The notes beneath the pieces were generated by a model. It did not search any database and was not told where the DNA came from. It saw nothing but the letters and a program-made list of their open reading frames with translations. 64,000 nt of DNA. Origin: Lysobacteraceae bacterium NML95-0200 (lineage in GTDB: Bacteria; Pseudomonadota; Gammaproteobacteria; Xanthomonadales; Xanthomonadaceae). Shown piece after piece: positions 1 to 8,507 of this stretch. Numbering within the stretch: the first letter of the stretch is position 1; each line of letters starts with the position of its first letter. The position numbers and the translations under genes were made by a program. The DNA lies in assembly GCA_002798255.1 (NCBI GenBank), contig NWQQ01000009.1:1-64000 (forward strand), in the 5' to 3' direction.

Positions 1-1
1 G

Positions 2-2524
2 GCAAACACATTCACCCATGATGCCGAAGGCCGGTTGAGCCGGGTCACGACTGGGGATGGCGTATCCTCAACGCTGACCTATCACCGCTCTGCCCGGGCG
101 CTATTGGATGGTATCCGCACCCCTTCTTCCGGCAACCTTCTCAAGGGAGGAGGCACAGAGGAAATCAGAAGTATCTTGCTCAACCCCATGGGCGACCCAT
201 TGCAAATAATCGACTCTGCACTGGAAAAGCGCAGAGTACTTGAGCGCTATTGCCTGCAGCCTCCCGATGCCCCCATGCATCAATGCGTAGAGCCAGATGT
301 ACGTGTGGTGACGCGCACGGAAGTTGTCCCCAAGCACAAGCTTGCCTATCAATACGACGAGCTTGGCCGTATCCGCGCCATGCCCGGCAATCATGGACAA
401 AACTTCCAGACAAAATACGATGCCAATGGCAATATCCGCCAAACCATCGATTCTGCCGGACAAATCACCCAATACACCTACGATGCACTCAACCGCCTGG
501 TCAGCGTAACCGACCCGCAAAACGGCATCACCCGCTTTGGATACAACCTGGCCGACCAGCTCACCCAAGTCACCGACCCACGCGGCAATATCACCACCTA
601 TACCTACGATGGCCTGGGGCAGCTCTGGGCACAAAGCAGCCCGGATACCGGCAATACCCAATTTCAATACAACGCCGCAGGCCAGCTTATCCAGATGACC
701 CGCCAAAGCGGCATGGTCACCCAGTACGCCTATGACGCATTGGGGCGACTTACCAGTAAAACCGCAGGCGGACACACCCACCACTTTGCCTACGACACCT
801 GCCCCAATGGCAAAGGACTGCTCTGCCAAATCACCGATCCCAGCGGCATCATGGGTTTTGCCTATTCCCCCGAAGGCTTGCTCACCCACAAAACCCAAAC
901 CCTAACCGGCGGCAACATCAATTTCAGCCAGCACTATACATATGACGATATGGGACGCCTGGCCGGCACTCGCTATCCCGGCAATATCGCCGTGACCTAC
1001 GGCTATACCGATGGAAAAATCACTGCCATGACGGTGAAAATCGGCAATGCCCAGCCCCATAATGTGCTCAGCAATATTCAATATCAGGCGTTTGGCTCGG
1101 CATTGGACTGGCAATATGGCAATGGCCTGACCCGCAATGCCCAACTGGACCTGGACGGGCGGCTGACGCAGCTCGACACCCGCAATGGCAGCACCGGGGT
1201 GCAAACGCTGGCCTACCAATACAACAGCAATAACCTCATCACCCGCATCACCCACAGCCAACAACCCGTCGCCACGCAACACTACAGCTATGACACGCTG
1301 GGACGCTTGACCCACGTGAGTGCCGGTATTGGCAACCAGAGCTTTGCCTGGGATGCGGTAGGCAACCGCATCAGCCATACCAACAATACCGGCATGTCCA
1401 GCCTTGGCTATGCCAATAACAGCAACCGCCTGCAATGGCTCTCCCGGCCGCTGTATCCACAGCGAACTTTCAACTATGATGCCGACGGCAATATCACCGG
1501 CAGTGCAGGCACGACTTACAGCTACAACGCTTTCAACCGCCTTGCCAGCGCACACAAGAACGGCATCACCACCCACTACCGCATCAACGCCCTGGGCGAG
1601 CGCACTGTCAAGCAAACAGGCGCACAGGCCAGTTACTTTGCCACCGGCCCCAGCGGGCTTTTGGAAGTGGAATACCACCCCGCACACAACCGCTGGACAC
1701 ACTACCTGCGCTTTGGCAGCGAAGTGGTCGGCATGGTGCGTGATGGGCAATTGTATGCCGTACATAACGACCACTTGGGCAGGCCGGAACTGCTCACCGA
1801 CCACAATAAAAACATCGTCTGGCGCGCCCACAATGCCGCCTTTGACCGGATCGTGGTGCAGGACAATATCGGTGGCTTCAACCTGGGCTTCCCCGGCCAA
1901 TACTTCGATACCGAAACCGGCCTCTGGCACAACGGCTTCCGCGACTACGACGCCCGCATTGGCCGATACCTGCAACCCGACCCCATCGGCCTTGAAGGCG
2001 GACTCAATCCCTATGCCTATGTGAGTGGGAATCCAGTTACAAAAATTGATCCCTACGGCTTGAGCTCTTGCCTAGATTTTTCAGAATATCTGACTAGAGA
2101 AGTAGTTGGCTCGGGCTTCTTTGGCTCAATGCGTGTAGGAAAAAACTTTATCTCCTTGGCAACATCCAGCTCCGGCTGGAGGATGGGAGGGACAGATGGA
2201 TTCCGACAAGAGTTAATTGCCTATGGACAGGGAGAGCAAGTATATGCCCATGTTCTTTTTAATGCTGGTGCAGTCTTAACCAGAGCAGGGGAAATACTTA
2301 ACCCTGCAATGAACATTGGAGACTACCATCAAAATGTAATATCTAGACAAGGAAAAGGGCTACCGATAAGAGCTGAAGGAATTTCAGAAATTAATGGAAA
2401 CAATGCTGGCGCACAAGTTGGACACCTGCTGCGCCCATATGCATCAGCAAGACTAAAAGATTGCAACAAAGAAAACCAAATAAAAAACATAAGCTCCAAG
2501 GTGGCAGCAATATTATGCAATTAA
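2..2524 (+). CDS. RHS/YD-repeat polymorphic toxin, 5' end cut by window edge
   Basis: This is the C-terminal part of a large RHS-family protein. RHS proteins form a beta-cage shell that encloses a C-terminal toxin delivered to neighbouring cells. The reading frame is open to the window start, so the true start lies outside. YD-type repeats (YDANGN, YDALNRL, YDGLGQL, YDALGRL) fill most of it. The conserved core end, with [14 protein letters not shown] and DPYGL, lies at about 1978-2060. The core is GC-rich. The roughly 155-residue tip after DPYGL is clearly AT-richer and I do not recognise it. It has scattered cysteines and no motif I can name. The next ORF starts inside its last codons, as expected for a toxin/immunity pair. 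RHS identity is firm; the toxin activity is unknown. Confidence 0.93.
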   Translation, partial: ANTFTHDAEGRLSRVTTGDGVSSTLTYHRSARALLDGIRTPSSGNLLKGGGTEEIRSILLNPMGDPLQIIDSALEKRRVLERYCLQPPDAPMHQCVEPDVRVVTRTEVVPKHKLAYQYDELGRIRAMPGNHGQNFQTKYDANGNIRQTIDSAGQITQYTYDALNRLVSVTDPQNGITRFGYNLADQLTQVTDPRGNITTYTYDGLGQLWAQSSPDTGNTQFQYNAAGQLIQMTRQSGMVTQYAYDALGRLTSKTAGGHTHHFAYDTCPNGKGLLCQITDPSGIMGFAYSPEGLLTHKTQTLTGGNINFSQHYTYDDMGRLAGTRYPGNIAVTYGYTDGKITAMTVKIGNAQPHNVLSNIQYQAFGSALDWQYGNGLTRNAQLDLDGRLTQLDTRNGSTGVQTLAYQYNSNNLITRITHSQQPVATQHYSYDTLGRLTHVSAGIGNQSFAWDAVGNRISHTNNTGMSSLGYANNSNRLQWLSRPLYPQRTFNYDADGNITGSAGTTYSYNAFNRLASAHKNGITTHYRINALGERTVKQTGAQASYFATGPSGLLEVEYHPAHNRWTHYLRFGSEVVGMVRDGQLYAVHNDHLGRPELLTDHNKNIVWRAHNAAFDRIVVQDNIGGFNLGFPGQYFDTETGLWHNGFRDYDARIGRYLQPDPIGLEGGLNPYAYVSGNPVTKIDPYGLSSCLDFSEYLTREVVGSGFFGSMRVGKNFISLATSSSGWRMGGTDGFRQELIAYGQGEQVYAHVLFNAGAVLTRAGEILNPAMNIGDYHQNVISRQGKGLPIRAEGISEINGNNAGAQVGHLLRPYASARLKDCNKENQIKNISSKVAAILCN

Positions 2525-2883
2525 CAATAATTAAATACACAATAGCAATATTAATTGCAACATTATCCAGCACAACAAGCTCATGCTCAAAAAAGATAAA
2601 TACCCCCCCTGGAAACTGCGCAAACGAAATTGCCCTATCAGCAAAAGGAAATCCAATTAACGGATACGACATATATGCATCAATCCCCAAAAGCAAGAAA
2701 GCCAATATTTTGATTTATTGCACAATAGATAGACCGGCTTATGCAAACCTATACCTTAAGGAGTGCAATAAAATTGACAAAAAAATCATCCTCACAATAA
2801 GAGGAGAAGAAGATTCTTGCGGCCAAAAGATACAATCACAAAAACTTGGGGAATACCAATTAGAAATAAATATTACAAATTAA
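2515..2883 (+). CDS. small exported, lipoprotein-like protein; candidate immunity to the first RHS tip
   Basis: About 122 residues. The start at 2515 overlaps the RHS stop (2522-2524) and is preceded by AGGTGG at a suitable distance. That is a better choice than the longer upstream frame, which would lie inside the RHS gene. The N-terminus is hydrophobic ([13 protein letters not shown]) and then reads TTSSC, a possible but weak lipobox, so the mature protein may be a periplasmic lipoprotein. The rest is hydrophilic with several cysteines. No family recognised. Its position directly behind an RHS tip and its AT-rich composition fit an immunity gene; that role is inference only. Confidence 0.6.
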   Translation: MQLTIIKYTIAILIATLSSTTSSCSKKINTPPGNCANEIALSAKGNPINGYDIYASIPKSKKANILIYCTIDRPAYANLYLKECNKIDKKIILTIRGEEDSCGQKIQSQKLGEYQLEINITN

Positions 2884-2887
2884 GATC

Positions 2888-4012
2888 ATGGGCTTTGAAA
2901 GAAGATACAGAAATCGCAACCAAAGCTTTGCCTGGGATGCGGTAGGCAACCGTATCAGCCATACCAACAATACCGGCATGTCCAGCCTTGGCTATGCCAA
3001 TAACAGCAACCGCCTGCAATGGCTCTCCCGGCCGCTGTATCCACAGCGAACTTTCAACTATGATGCCGACGGCAATATCACCGGCAGTGCAGGCACGACT
3101 TACAGCTACAACGCCTTCAACCGCCTTGCCAGCGCACACAAGAACGGCATCACCACCCACTACCGCATCAATGCACTGGGCGAGCGCAATTTCAAACAAA
3201 CAGGTACACAGGCCAGTTACTTTGCCACCGGCCCCAGCGGGCTTCTGGAGGTGGAATACCACCCCGCACACAACCGCTGGACACACTACCTGCGCTTTGG
3301 CAGCGAAGTGGTCGGCATGGTGCGTGATGGGCAACTGTATGCCGTGCATAACGACCATCTGGGCAGGCCGGAACTGCTCACCGACCACAATAAAACCATC
3401 GTCTGGCGCGCCCACAATGCCGCCTTTGACCGGACCGTGGTGCAGGACAATATCGGCGGCTTCAACCTCGGCTTCCCCGGCCAATATTTTGATGCCGAAA
3501 CCGGCCTCTGGCACAACGGCTTCCGTGACTACGACGCCAGCATTGGCCGATACCTGCAACCTGACCCCATCGGCCTTGAAGGTGGAATCAATCCCTATGC
3601 CTATGTCGATGGGAATCCGATCAGCTTTGTGGATCCATGGGGGTTGGAGGAGTTTTCGTGCATAGCAAGCAATCCAAATTTGGGAAATTATGTAAACGGA
3701 GTCAAACAGTGCGGGTATACCTGTACATCAAAAAGTACGGGATGCTCAGTTGACTTCATGGCAGCAGGATATACAGGTGGACTTGATTCTCAAATATGTT
3801 ATGGAGCCAAAGTAAGGAGAGGAGTTGCGCCAAATGGATGGCAGTACGAGAGAGCTGAAGGACATGAAAATTTCAAGATAAATACCTCATATCTCAGCAT
3901 ATCCGGAATACTTGACAATATCTTTTACTCAAGATTCATAAAATCACTCAATGAAGCCATAGAAAACAAGTCACTCACTGGAGATGCAAAATGCAGAGAA
4001 TCATGCAAATGA
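2888..4012 (+). CDS. orphan RHS C-terminal module with a second, different tip
   Basis: The ORF opens with about 12 unrelated residues. It then repeats the last part of the upstream RHS core: 2917-3604 is colinear with 1333-2020 (constant offset 1584) and nearly identical. It ends in the same core-terminal motif ([19 protein letters not shown]). The final ~120 residues, from about 3647, are unrelated to the first tip: AT-rich and cysteine-rich, with CGYTC, CSVDF and a C-terminal CRESC. I know no function for this tip. Without an N-terminal shell this is best read as a displaced tip cassette that can be swapped into the full RHS gene by recombination through the duplicated core. Whether it is translated alone is unclear, because no good ribosome binding site precedes 2888. 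Confidence 0.7.
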   Translation: MGFERRYRNRNQSFAWDAVGNRISHTNNTGMSSLGYANNSNRLQWLSRPLYPQRTFNYDADGNITGSAGTTYSYNAFNRLASAHKNGITTHYRINALGERNFKQTGTQASYFATGPSGLLEVEYHPAHNRWTHYLRFGSEVVGMVRDGQLYAVHNDHLGRPELLTDHNKTIVWRAHNAAFDRTVVQDNIGGFNLGFPGQYFDAETGLWHNGFRDYDASIGRYLQPDPIGLEGGINPYAYVDGNPISFVDPWGLEEFSCIASNPNLGNYVNGVKQCGYTCTSKSTGCSVDFMAAGYTGGLDSQICYGAKVRRGVAPNGWQYERAEGHENFKINTSYLSISGILDNIFYSRFIKSLNEAIENKSLTGDAKCRESCK

Positions 4013-4278
4013 GAATAATTTTATCAACACTCATCATTACAGCATTACTATCAGCGCTAACAATAACAGTTATTGCCGGGATATCGCTTACATACGATAG
4101 CTTCACCTACGAAGGCTACATAATAGCCAGAGTAGGGATTGCAACCAGCTTAACAATCCTCGCTGCAGCGACACTATCATTACTCACTTTTAAATCAGCA
4201 CCAATCAGGATATTTTCCATATCATTATCATTCATATCAACATGCCCAACATACCTTTCGGTCAAATGGCTATTTTGA
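3991..4278 (+). CDS. small integral membrane protein; candidate immunity to the second RHS tip
   Basis: About 95 residues with three hydrophobic stretches ([20 protein letters not shown]; then a segment around [16 protein letters not shown]; then around IFSISLSFI), so probably an inner-membrane protein. It overlaps the end of the orphan RHS tip. ATG codons in frame lie at 3991, 4003 and 4009; the first has GGAG about 7 bases upstream and the last overlaps the TGA stop as ATGA. No family recognised. Overlap with a toxin tip plus AT-rich codon use supports an immunity role by position only. A membrane immunity would fit a tip acting at or across the inner membrane, but that is speculation. Confidence 0.55.
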   Translation: MQRIMQMRIILSTLIITALLSALTITVIAGISLTYDSFTYEGYIIARVGIATSLTILAAATLSLLTFKSAPIRIFSISLSFISTCPTYLSVKWLF

Positions 4279-4396
4279 AAGGCACATTCAAATAAAGCCA
4301 CTACACATTAATTCCATTACCAACAAAGACCATATACACACAGCAGCACAACCCCGCCAATATAAAAATTCAAAATCACTACAGCAAAGGAGCCGC

Positions 4397-4753
4397 ATGA
4401 AAAATAATAACCCAGACAAAATTTCCACATCAGAATCAATCAAATTAGCCATTGATTTATTCAGAAATGCCGCATTACATTCAACCATGCCTCCAAATGA
4501 AATTTATGAGGAATTTGGTCGATGGCCAGCAACTGCATGGGAGCTAAGGCAAGAGCTGCTCGCTGGAGAGAAATTATCCTCATGCCCAAAATTGCCAAAC
4601 CAAACCAAGGAAGCTATATCTGAAATAGTGGATGCAGCAAGAAGAATCCCAGAAAGCACCCTCAATGGACTTGGAATCGAAGATTTAATTCATCCATCTT
4701 GGGAGGATGTCAGGAAAGCATCCAAAAAGTTTCTTTCAATTGAACAAAATTAA
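4397..4753 (+). CDS. unknown soluble protein in the RHS cassette region
   Basis: About 118 residues, mostly charged and probably helical, with no signal peptide or membrane segment. The start is supported by AAAGGAG just upstream (4384-4390). It contains WPATAWELRQELLAGEKL and a C-terminal HPSWEDVRKASKKF stretch. I cannot assign a family. It lies between two RHS tip modules and shares their AT-rich composition, so it may be a cytoplasmic immunity protein, either for the second tip or for a tip that has since been lost. The 118 bases before it (4279-4396) show no gene. Confidence 0.55.
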   Translation: MKNNNPDKISTSESIKLAIDLFRNAALHSTMPPNEIYEEFGRWPATAWELRQELLAGEKLSSCPKLPNQTKEAISEIVDAARRIPESTLNGLGIEDLIHPSWEDVRKASKKFLSIEQN

Positions 4754-4802
4754 CAGCTCGATACCCCTTGCATACCCATAATTACGCTTTTTACCGGAGC
4801 GT

Positions 4803-5378
4803 AACGGCTTCCGCTACTACGACGCCAGCATTGGCCGATAACTGCAACCCGACCCCATCGGCCTTGAAGGTGGAATCAATCCCTATGCCTATGTCGATGG
4901 GAATCCGATCAGCTTTGTGGATCCATGGGGGTTATGGGCTGCAATTCATTGCTCTGGAAACAATATCGAAATTTATTTACCACTTTCATTTCGTGGGGAT
5001 GGAGCAACTCCGCACAATATACAGCGTGTAATAAATGCAGCCATGCGTGGTTGGAGTGGAAAACTTGGAGATCTGAATGTGAGTCTCGTGATTACGCAAG
5101 TACAAATTGCCCCAAGAGATCCAAATTCCATTGAGCTAAAGTCAGGCTCTGGCCGCTCCGATGCATCAACTTGGTATACAAAGCCAACATGGGGCGACAA
5201 CACCTATATACATGAAGTCGGGCACATCCTACTTGGATACACATATCCTCATGACAACCTACCAAACTCAATAATGAACAACTCCTCACTTTCCAACAAA
5301 AAAGCACTAAGAGAACACATAATTCAGGCAATCAAATACAAAGGAAACTCATCATTCGGAAACTGTCCCTGTGAATAA
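4803..5378 (+). pseudogene. orphan RHS tip with HExxH metallopeptidase-like domain; nonsense codon in the core remnant
   Basis: A short third copy of the RHS core end (NGFRYYDASIGR, then [23 protein letters not shown]) is joined to a new ~145-residue tip. In the core remnant the codon that is TAC (Tyr) in the other copies is TAA at 4839-4841, so the frame is cut before the tip. The tip itself is intact and carries HEVGH at 5211-5225, followed by a Gly and by HD further on, then SIMN. This is the arrangement of a zinc metallopeptidase with a possible Met-turn. The spacing after HEVGH is one residue longer than the strict metzincin pattern, so I assign only HExxH metallopeptidase-like. It could be expressed only by internal initiation (for example GTG 4917) or after recombination into a full RHS gene. 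Confidence 0.68.
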
Positions 5379-5405
5379 AAAATAGCAATCATTATAACCT
5401 CGAGC

Positions 5406-5822
5406 ATGCTAATTTCCTCATGTCATGAAAAATTAGAAACCTATACACTAAGCGAGCACTTCAGACTATACTTAAAAAGCACATCCAAAGCAAAATTCAC
5501 TCATAATGTTCCTGTAGATGTTGACTTTGCAAAGCTAACCATATCCAACAAAAAGGAGATAACCTATAAGATCGATAACTACCCTATAAAAGGACTTAGC
5601 CCTGACTTAAAAAACGTCAAACACATTCAGACAGGAGATAATCTTGGATTAACTATACTTAGCCTAGAAAGCAGCAAAGGAAAATTATCCGCACACCTAA
5701 TGATAAACAACTTAGACAATCGAACTTACCCGCAGGCATTCATCTTAATGGAGTCATCAGGACTCAGTCATGAAGAAACAAAAAAATATATTTATGGACT
5801 CCATAGATGCAAGAAGACTTAG
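5406..5822 (+). CDS. lipoprotein-like candidate immunity gene, apparently with a broken start
   Basis: About 138 residues directly behind the metallopeptidase-like tip. The nominal start gives MLISSC, only the tail of a lipoprotein signal. Upstream, GTGAATAAAAAA (about 5375-5386) would read VNKK and, with one extra A in the run of six, would continue in frame through IAIIITSSM into LISSC. That would be a complete signal peptide with lipobox. In the sequence as given, the upstream frame is blocked by the RHS-tip stop TAA. So this looks like a lipoprotein gene with a 1-base loss in a homopolymer (a real mutation or a sequencing error), or one that uses slippage. The mature part is hydrophilic and unrecognised. 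An immunity role for the protease tip is inferred from position. Confidence 0.5.
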   Translation: MLISSCHEKLETYTLSEHFRLYLKSTSKAKFTHNVPVDVDFAKLTISNKKEITYKIDNYPIKGLSPDLKNVKHIQTGDNLGLTILSLESSKGKLSAHLMINNLDNRTYPQAFILMESSGLSHEETKKYIYGLHRCKKT

Positions 5823-5883
5823 TTATTCACTAAAACATGGAGAATTAAATATCGATGAAAAATATTTCATATAGCTAATATAA

Positions 5884-5950
5884 CATGTCCAACCTTGGCT
5901 ATGCCAATAACAGCAACCGTCTGCAATGGCTCTCCCGGCCGCTGTATCCG
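5884..5950 (+). pseudogene. RHS core fragment cut by an IS3-family element
   Basis: About 67 bases match the RHS core around 1394-1457 and 2978-3041 ([22 protein letters not shown]). The match stops exactly where the IS terminal repeat begins at 5951. No RHS sequence resumes on the other side of the insertion-sequence block, so the rest of this cassette has been lost. It is the fourth RHS core segment in 6 kb, which shows the locus was once longer. Confidence 0.8.
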
Positions 5951-7152
5951 TCGTAAGCTTCCCCAATTGCCAGACACTGCATAAGTAGAACTTTCTGGCC
6001 TGATTCCCCAGCCAGGAGTTTTCATGAAGAAGTCCCGTTTTACTGAAACCCAAATCGTCTCCATCCTCAAGCAAGCCGATGCCGGTGTCCCCGTCAAGGA
6101 CATCTGTCGGCAGTCCGGCATCAGCATGCCGACTTCACAAGTGGAAGTCGAAGTACGGCGGCCTTGAGGCTTCCGAGCTGCGCCGGATCAAGGATCTGGA
6201 AGCGGAGAATGCCAGGCTCAAGCGGCTGTATGCCGAGCTGGCACTGGACAACGCAGCGATGAAGGACTTAATCGCAAAAAAAACTGTAGGGCCGGCGCAG
6301 AAACGCGAGGCGGTGCGGTATCTGACCCAGGTACACGCCCGCCCCCTGAGCCGGTCCTGCGAATGTGTCGGCCTGTCACGAGCCGCCTGGTATCGACCGC
6401 CGCTGCACTGGACAGTGCGCGATGCCGAGATCATCGCGGCACTCGCCGAGCAGGTTGCCACACATCCCAGTCGCGGCTTTTGGAAGTGCTGCCAGGTCTT
6501 GCAGCGTGCTCGGCCGGACTGGAATCACAAGCGGATTTACCGGGTCTACACCGCCATACAGCTCAACCTGCGGCGCAAAGCCAAACAACGATTGCCCAAG
6601 CGCGAGCGTGTGCCGCTATACGTTCCGAAGCAGCCGGACATCGTCTGGTCGGCTGACTTCATGGCCGATGCGCTGGCTTGTGGCCGCCGCTTCCGAACCC
6701 TCAATGTCCTCGACGACTTCAACCGCGAGGCCATGCATATCGAAGTGGATACCTCCATCTCCTCGGCGCGCCTGTTCCGGGTCTTCGAGCAGCTCAAGTG
6801 CAGCCACGGCCTGCCGCAAGTGCTGCGTACCGACAACGGCCCCGAGTTCCTGGGCGAAGCCTTCGTGCAGTGGACCAAGCTCAACGGCATGTCCCTGCGC
6901 TATATCCAGCCCGGCAAGCCGAACCAGAACGCCTACATCGAATGCTTCAACCGGACGTTCCGAGAGGAGGTTCTGGATCAACACCTGTTCACCCGCCTCG
7001 ACGATGTGCGCGAAGCCGCCTATGGATGGATGCTCGAATACAACCAGGCGCGTCCCCACGACGCACTCGGCCATCTCACCCCCGCCGAATACCGTAATCA
7101 CTTCGCCGCTAGTTCTACTTTTGAAATGTATGCTTGACGGGGAAGCTTACGA
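5951..7152 (+). mobile_element. IS3-family insertion sequence, about 1.2 kb, inactivated
   Basis: The element is bounded by 14-bp inverted ends, TCGTAAGCTTCCCC at 5951-5964 and its complement at 7139-7152. The 1202-bp length and orfA/orfB organisation are usual for IS3 elements of the IS407 type. No clear target duplication is visible, and the RHS gene does not continue beyond it, so one flank has been rearranged since insertion. A third copy of the terminal sequence at 7335-7346 supports such a rearrangement. Confidence 0.85.
6024..7137 (+). pseudogene. IS3-family transposase orfAB, frameshifted
   Basis: OrfA starts at 6024 with MKKSRFTETQIVSILKQADA, the helix-turn-helix start of IS407-type OrfA. 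The sequence between about 6128 and 6150 is scrambled with a net loss of two bases. The rest of orfA (KSKYGGLEASELRRIKDLEA) therefore continues in another frame, seen as one ORF from 6079. OrfA's leucine-zipper-like part and orfB are in the same frame, joined through a run of eight A at about 6286-6293, where related elements use programmed frameshifting. OrfB carries the integrase core with WSADFMAD (D), VLRTDNGPEF (D) and a C-terminal ECFNRTFREEVLD (E). The catalytic part looks sound, but the split DNA-binding part means the element is probably dead. Confidence 0.85.
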
Positions 7153-7346
7153 GACCACTGGCGTGACACGCCCGTTGCACCGACAAACCATGCTCGACCA
7201 CCAGAACCTGCGCTACCTCGCGCCGCTCTAGCGGTCCCAGTGCTACATCCTTCAAGGCATGAATCTCCAGCGCCTGCTCAGCATACAAACGCTTGAGACG
7301 ACTGTTCTCGGCCTCTAGAACTGTCTCAATTGAAGGGAAGCTTACG
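7153..7346 (-). mobile_element. fragment of a second IS3-type element
   Basis: Read on the minus strand, 7322-7153 encodes EAENSRLKRLYAEQALEIHA, then LKDVALGPLERREVAQVLVV. This is the orfA/orfB junction region of an IS3-family transposase different from the one next to it. It is cut by the end of the first IS at 7152. Near its other end, GGGAAGCTTACG (7335-7346) repeats the terminal sequence of the neighbouring element. Nothing else is seen between 7347 and the polysaccharide gene stop at 7361. Confidence 0.75.
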
Positions 7347-7360
7347 TAGCGTTTCTTAGT

Positions 7361-8482
7361 TCAAATCGCTGTTTCCACACCAAACTGCTCAAAGCATAAT
7401 TTCATCGAGACTCTAAGCTCATTTCGCTTTTTATCGAAAAGATCTGGATCAAACCTCACCCTGCGGAGAAGCTCAGCAAGATTCTTTGCCGCCACAACAT
7501 CGGCAGCCATGACATAGGGATACCCCATGGTCTCTGCCAGTTCAAGGGTTCTGGCATCAAAGGCAACACAAACACCTAATCCTCCCCCCTGAATTGCAGC
7601 CACAGCACCATGTATTCTCATTCCTATATTTAAATCAGCCTTTCCGGCCTCATCAATCCAGGCCGGAGCACTGAAAAAATATTGCCCCCTGTGCTTGAGC
7701 TTTCTTTTGTATTCAGCCCTTTCAAGCCCAGGAGCTATAATATTCGCCTCCCAGTCAATAAAATTCAAGTCCTCTTCATTTTCATGGGATGAAATGAAAT
7801 TAAGATCTGAAATATTTGTCTGGTAAATATACCTTCCCATATTTTCAGAAAGAAGCCCAAAAAGCGCCCTCTCCGCTTCTCTTGTATACTCTTCCAAGGT
7901 GCCAACAAGTCGATTTACAATCAGGCTTTTCTTGGTTGCAAGCTTGTCCAGCCTGCTCTGAATAGATGCCCCTGTGATAACTGGATTTATAAAATTAGAT
8001 GGGCATCCAGAAACAATTGCATTGTGCAATCCATATTTATCAGCAACCTGAAGGGCGCCCTGCCCCCTCATTCCGACATAAACCGCTCGCTCCTTAAGAA
8101 GATGCAAAAATCGCACAGTCCCCTCAGGAAGCCTTATCGAAGAGATCTCTCCAATTTTAGCTTGCGCCCCAAGACCGGCAATAACTACAGGCTTGTCAAG
8201 CTTCTCAATTATGGTTGCCCACCAGCTCAAATCCCATTTGGGATTTAGCTGATTTGCTGCAGGTATAACTAGAACATCTATATTATTCTTCAATATATCA
8301 AACCTAACATTCGAGTTCGAAAAGTTAAGTTTTGGATTCAGGATATTTTTTGATGATGAATACTGAAAAAGCAAGTTTCCCGTATTCTTCCCAACCTCCT
8401 CCATTGCCGCTTCATTGCCAAGCTCAGAGAGCAAGACAGAGCCATTTGTTCCCAATATCCCGACAACTGGAAGTTTTTTCAT
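7361..8482 (-). CDS. polysaccharide pyruvyl transferase family-like protein
   Basis: About 373 residues. I chose the start at 8482 (MKKLPVVGILG) because AAAGGA lies just upstream and it avoids overlap with the previous gene; a longer frame reaches 8566. The sequence has the layout of the polysaccharide pyruvyl transferase family: a GILGTNGS start, IPAANQLNPKW, KPVVIAGLGAQ, VGMRGQGAL, GCPSNFI, and near the end NIGMRIHGAVAAIQGG, the usual late signature. Members transfer pyruvate or act as glycosyltransferases on exopolysaccharides in the cytoplasm. It is the last gene of the polysaccharide operon and ends close to IS debris. The C-terminus looks complete. The exact substrate is unknown. Confidence 0.72.
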   Translation of the reverse strand: MKKLPVVGILGTNGSVLLSELGNEAAMEEVGKNTGNLLFQYSSSKNILNPKLNFSNSNVRFDILKNNIDVLVIPAANQLNPKWDLSWWATIIEKLDKPVVIAGLGAQAKIGEISSIRLPEGTVRFLHLLKERAVYVGMRGQGALQVADKYGLHNAIVSGCPSNFINPVITGASIQSRLDKLATKKSLIVNRLVGTLEEYTREAERALFGLLSENMGRYIYQTNISDLNFISSHENEEDLNFIDWEANIIAPGLERAEYKRKLKHRGQYFFSAPAWIDEAGKADLNIGMRIHGAVAAIQGGGLGVCVAFDARTLELAETMGYPYVMAADVVAAKNLAELLRRVRFDPDLFDKKRNELRVSMKLCFEQFGVETAI

Positions 8483-8507
8483 ATTGATTCCTTTAAAATT
8501 TTGACCT

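Noticed and set aside
902-1975. Long minus-strand ORF opposite the RHS gene (357 residues), and a similar one at 2873-3559
   Set aside because: Shadow frames of the GC-rich RHS core. They repeat wherever the core repeats and resemble no protein.
5211-5252. Metzincin assignment for the HEVGH tip
   Set aside because: The third histidine of HExxHxxGxxH is not at the right spacing, so only the general HExxH class is claimed.
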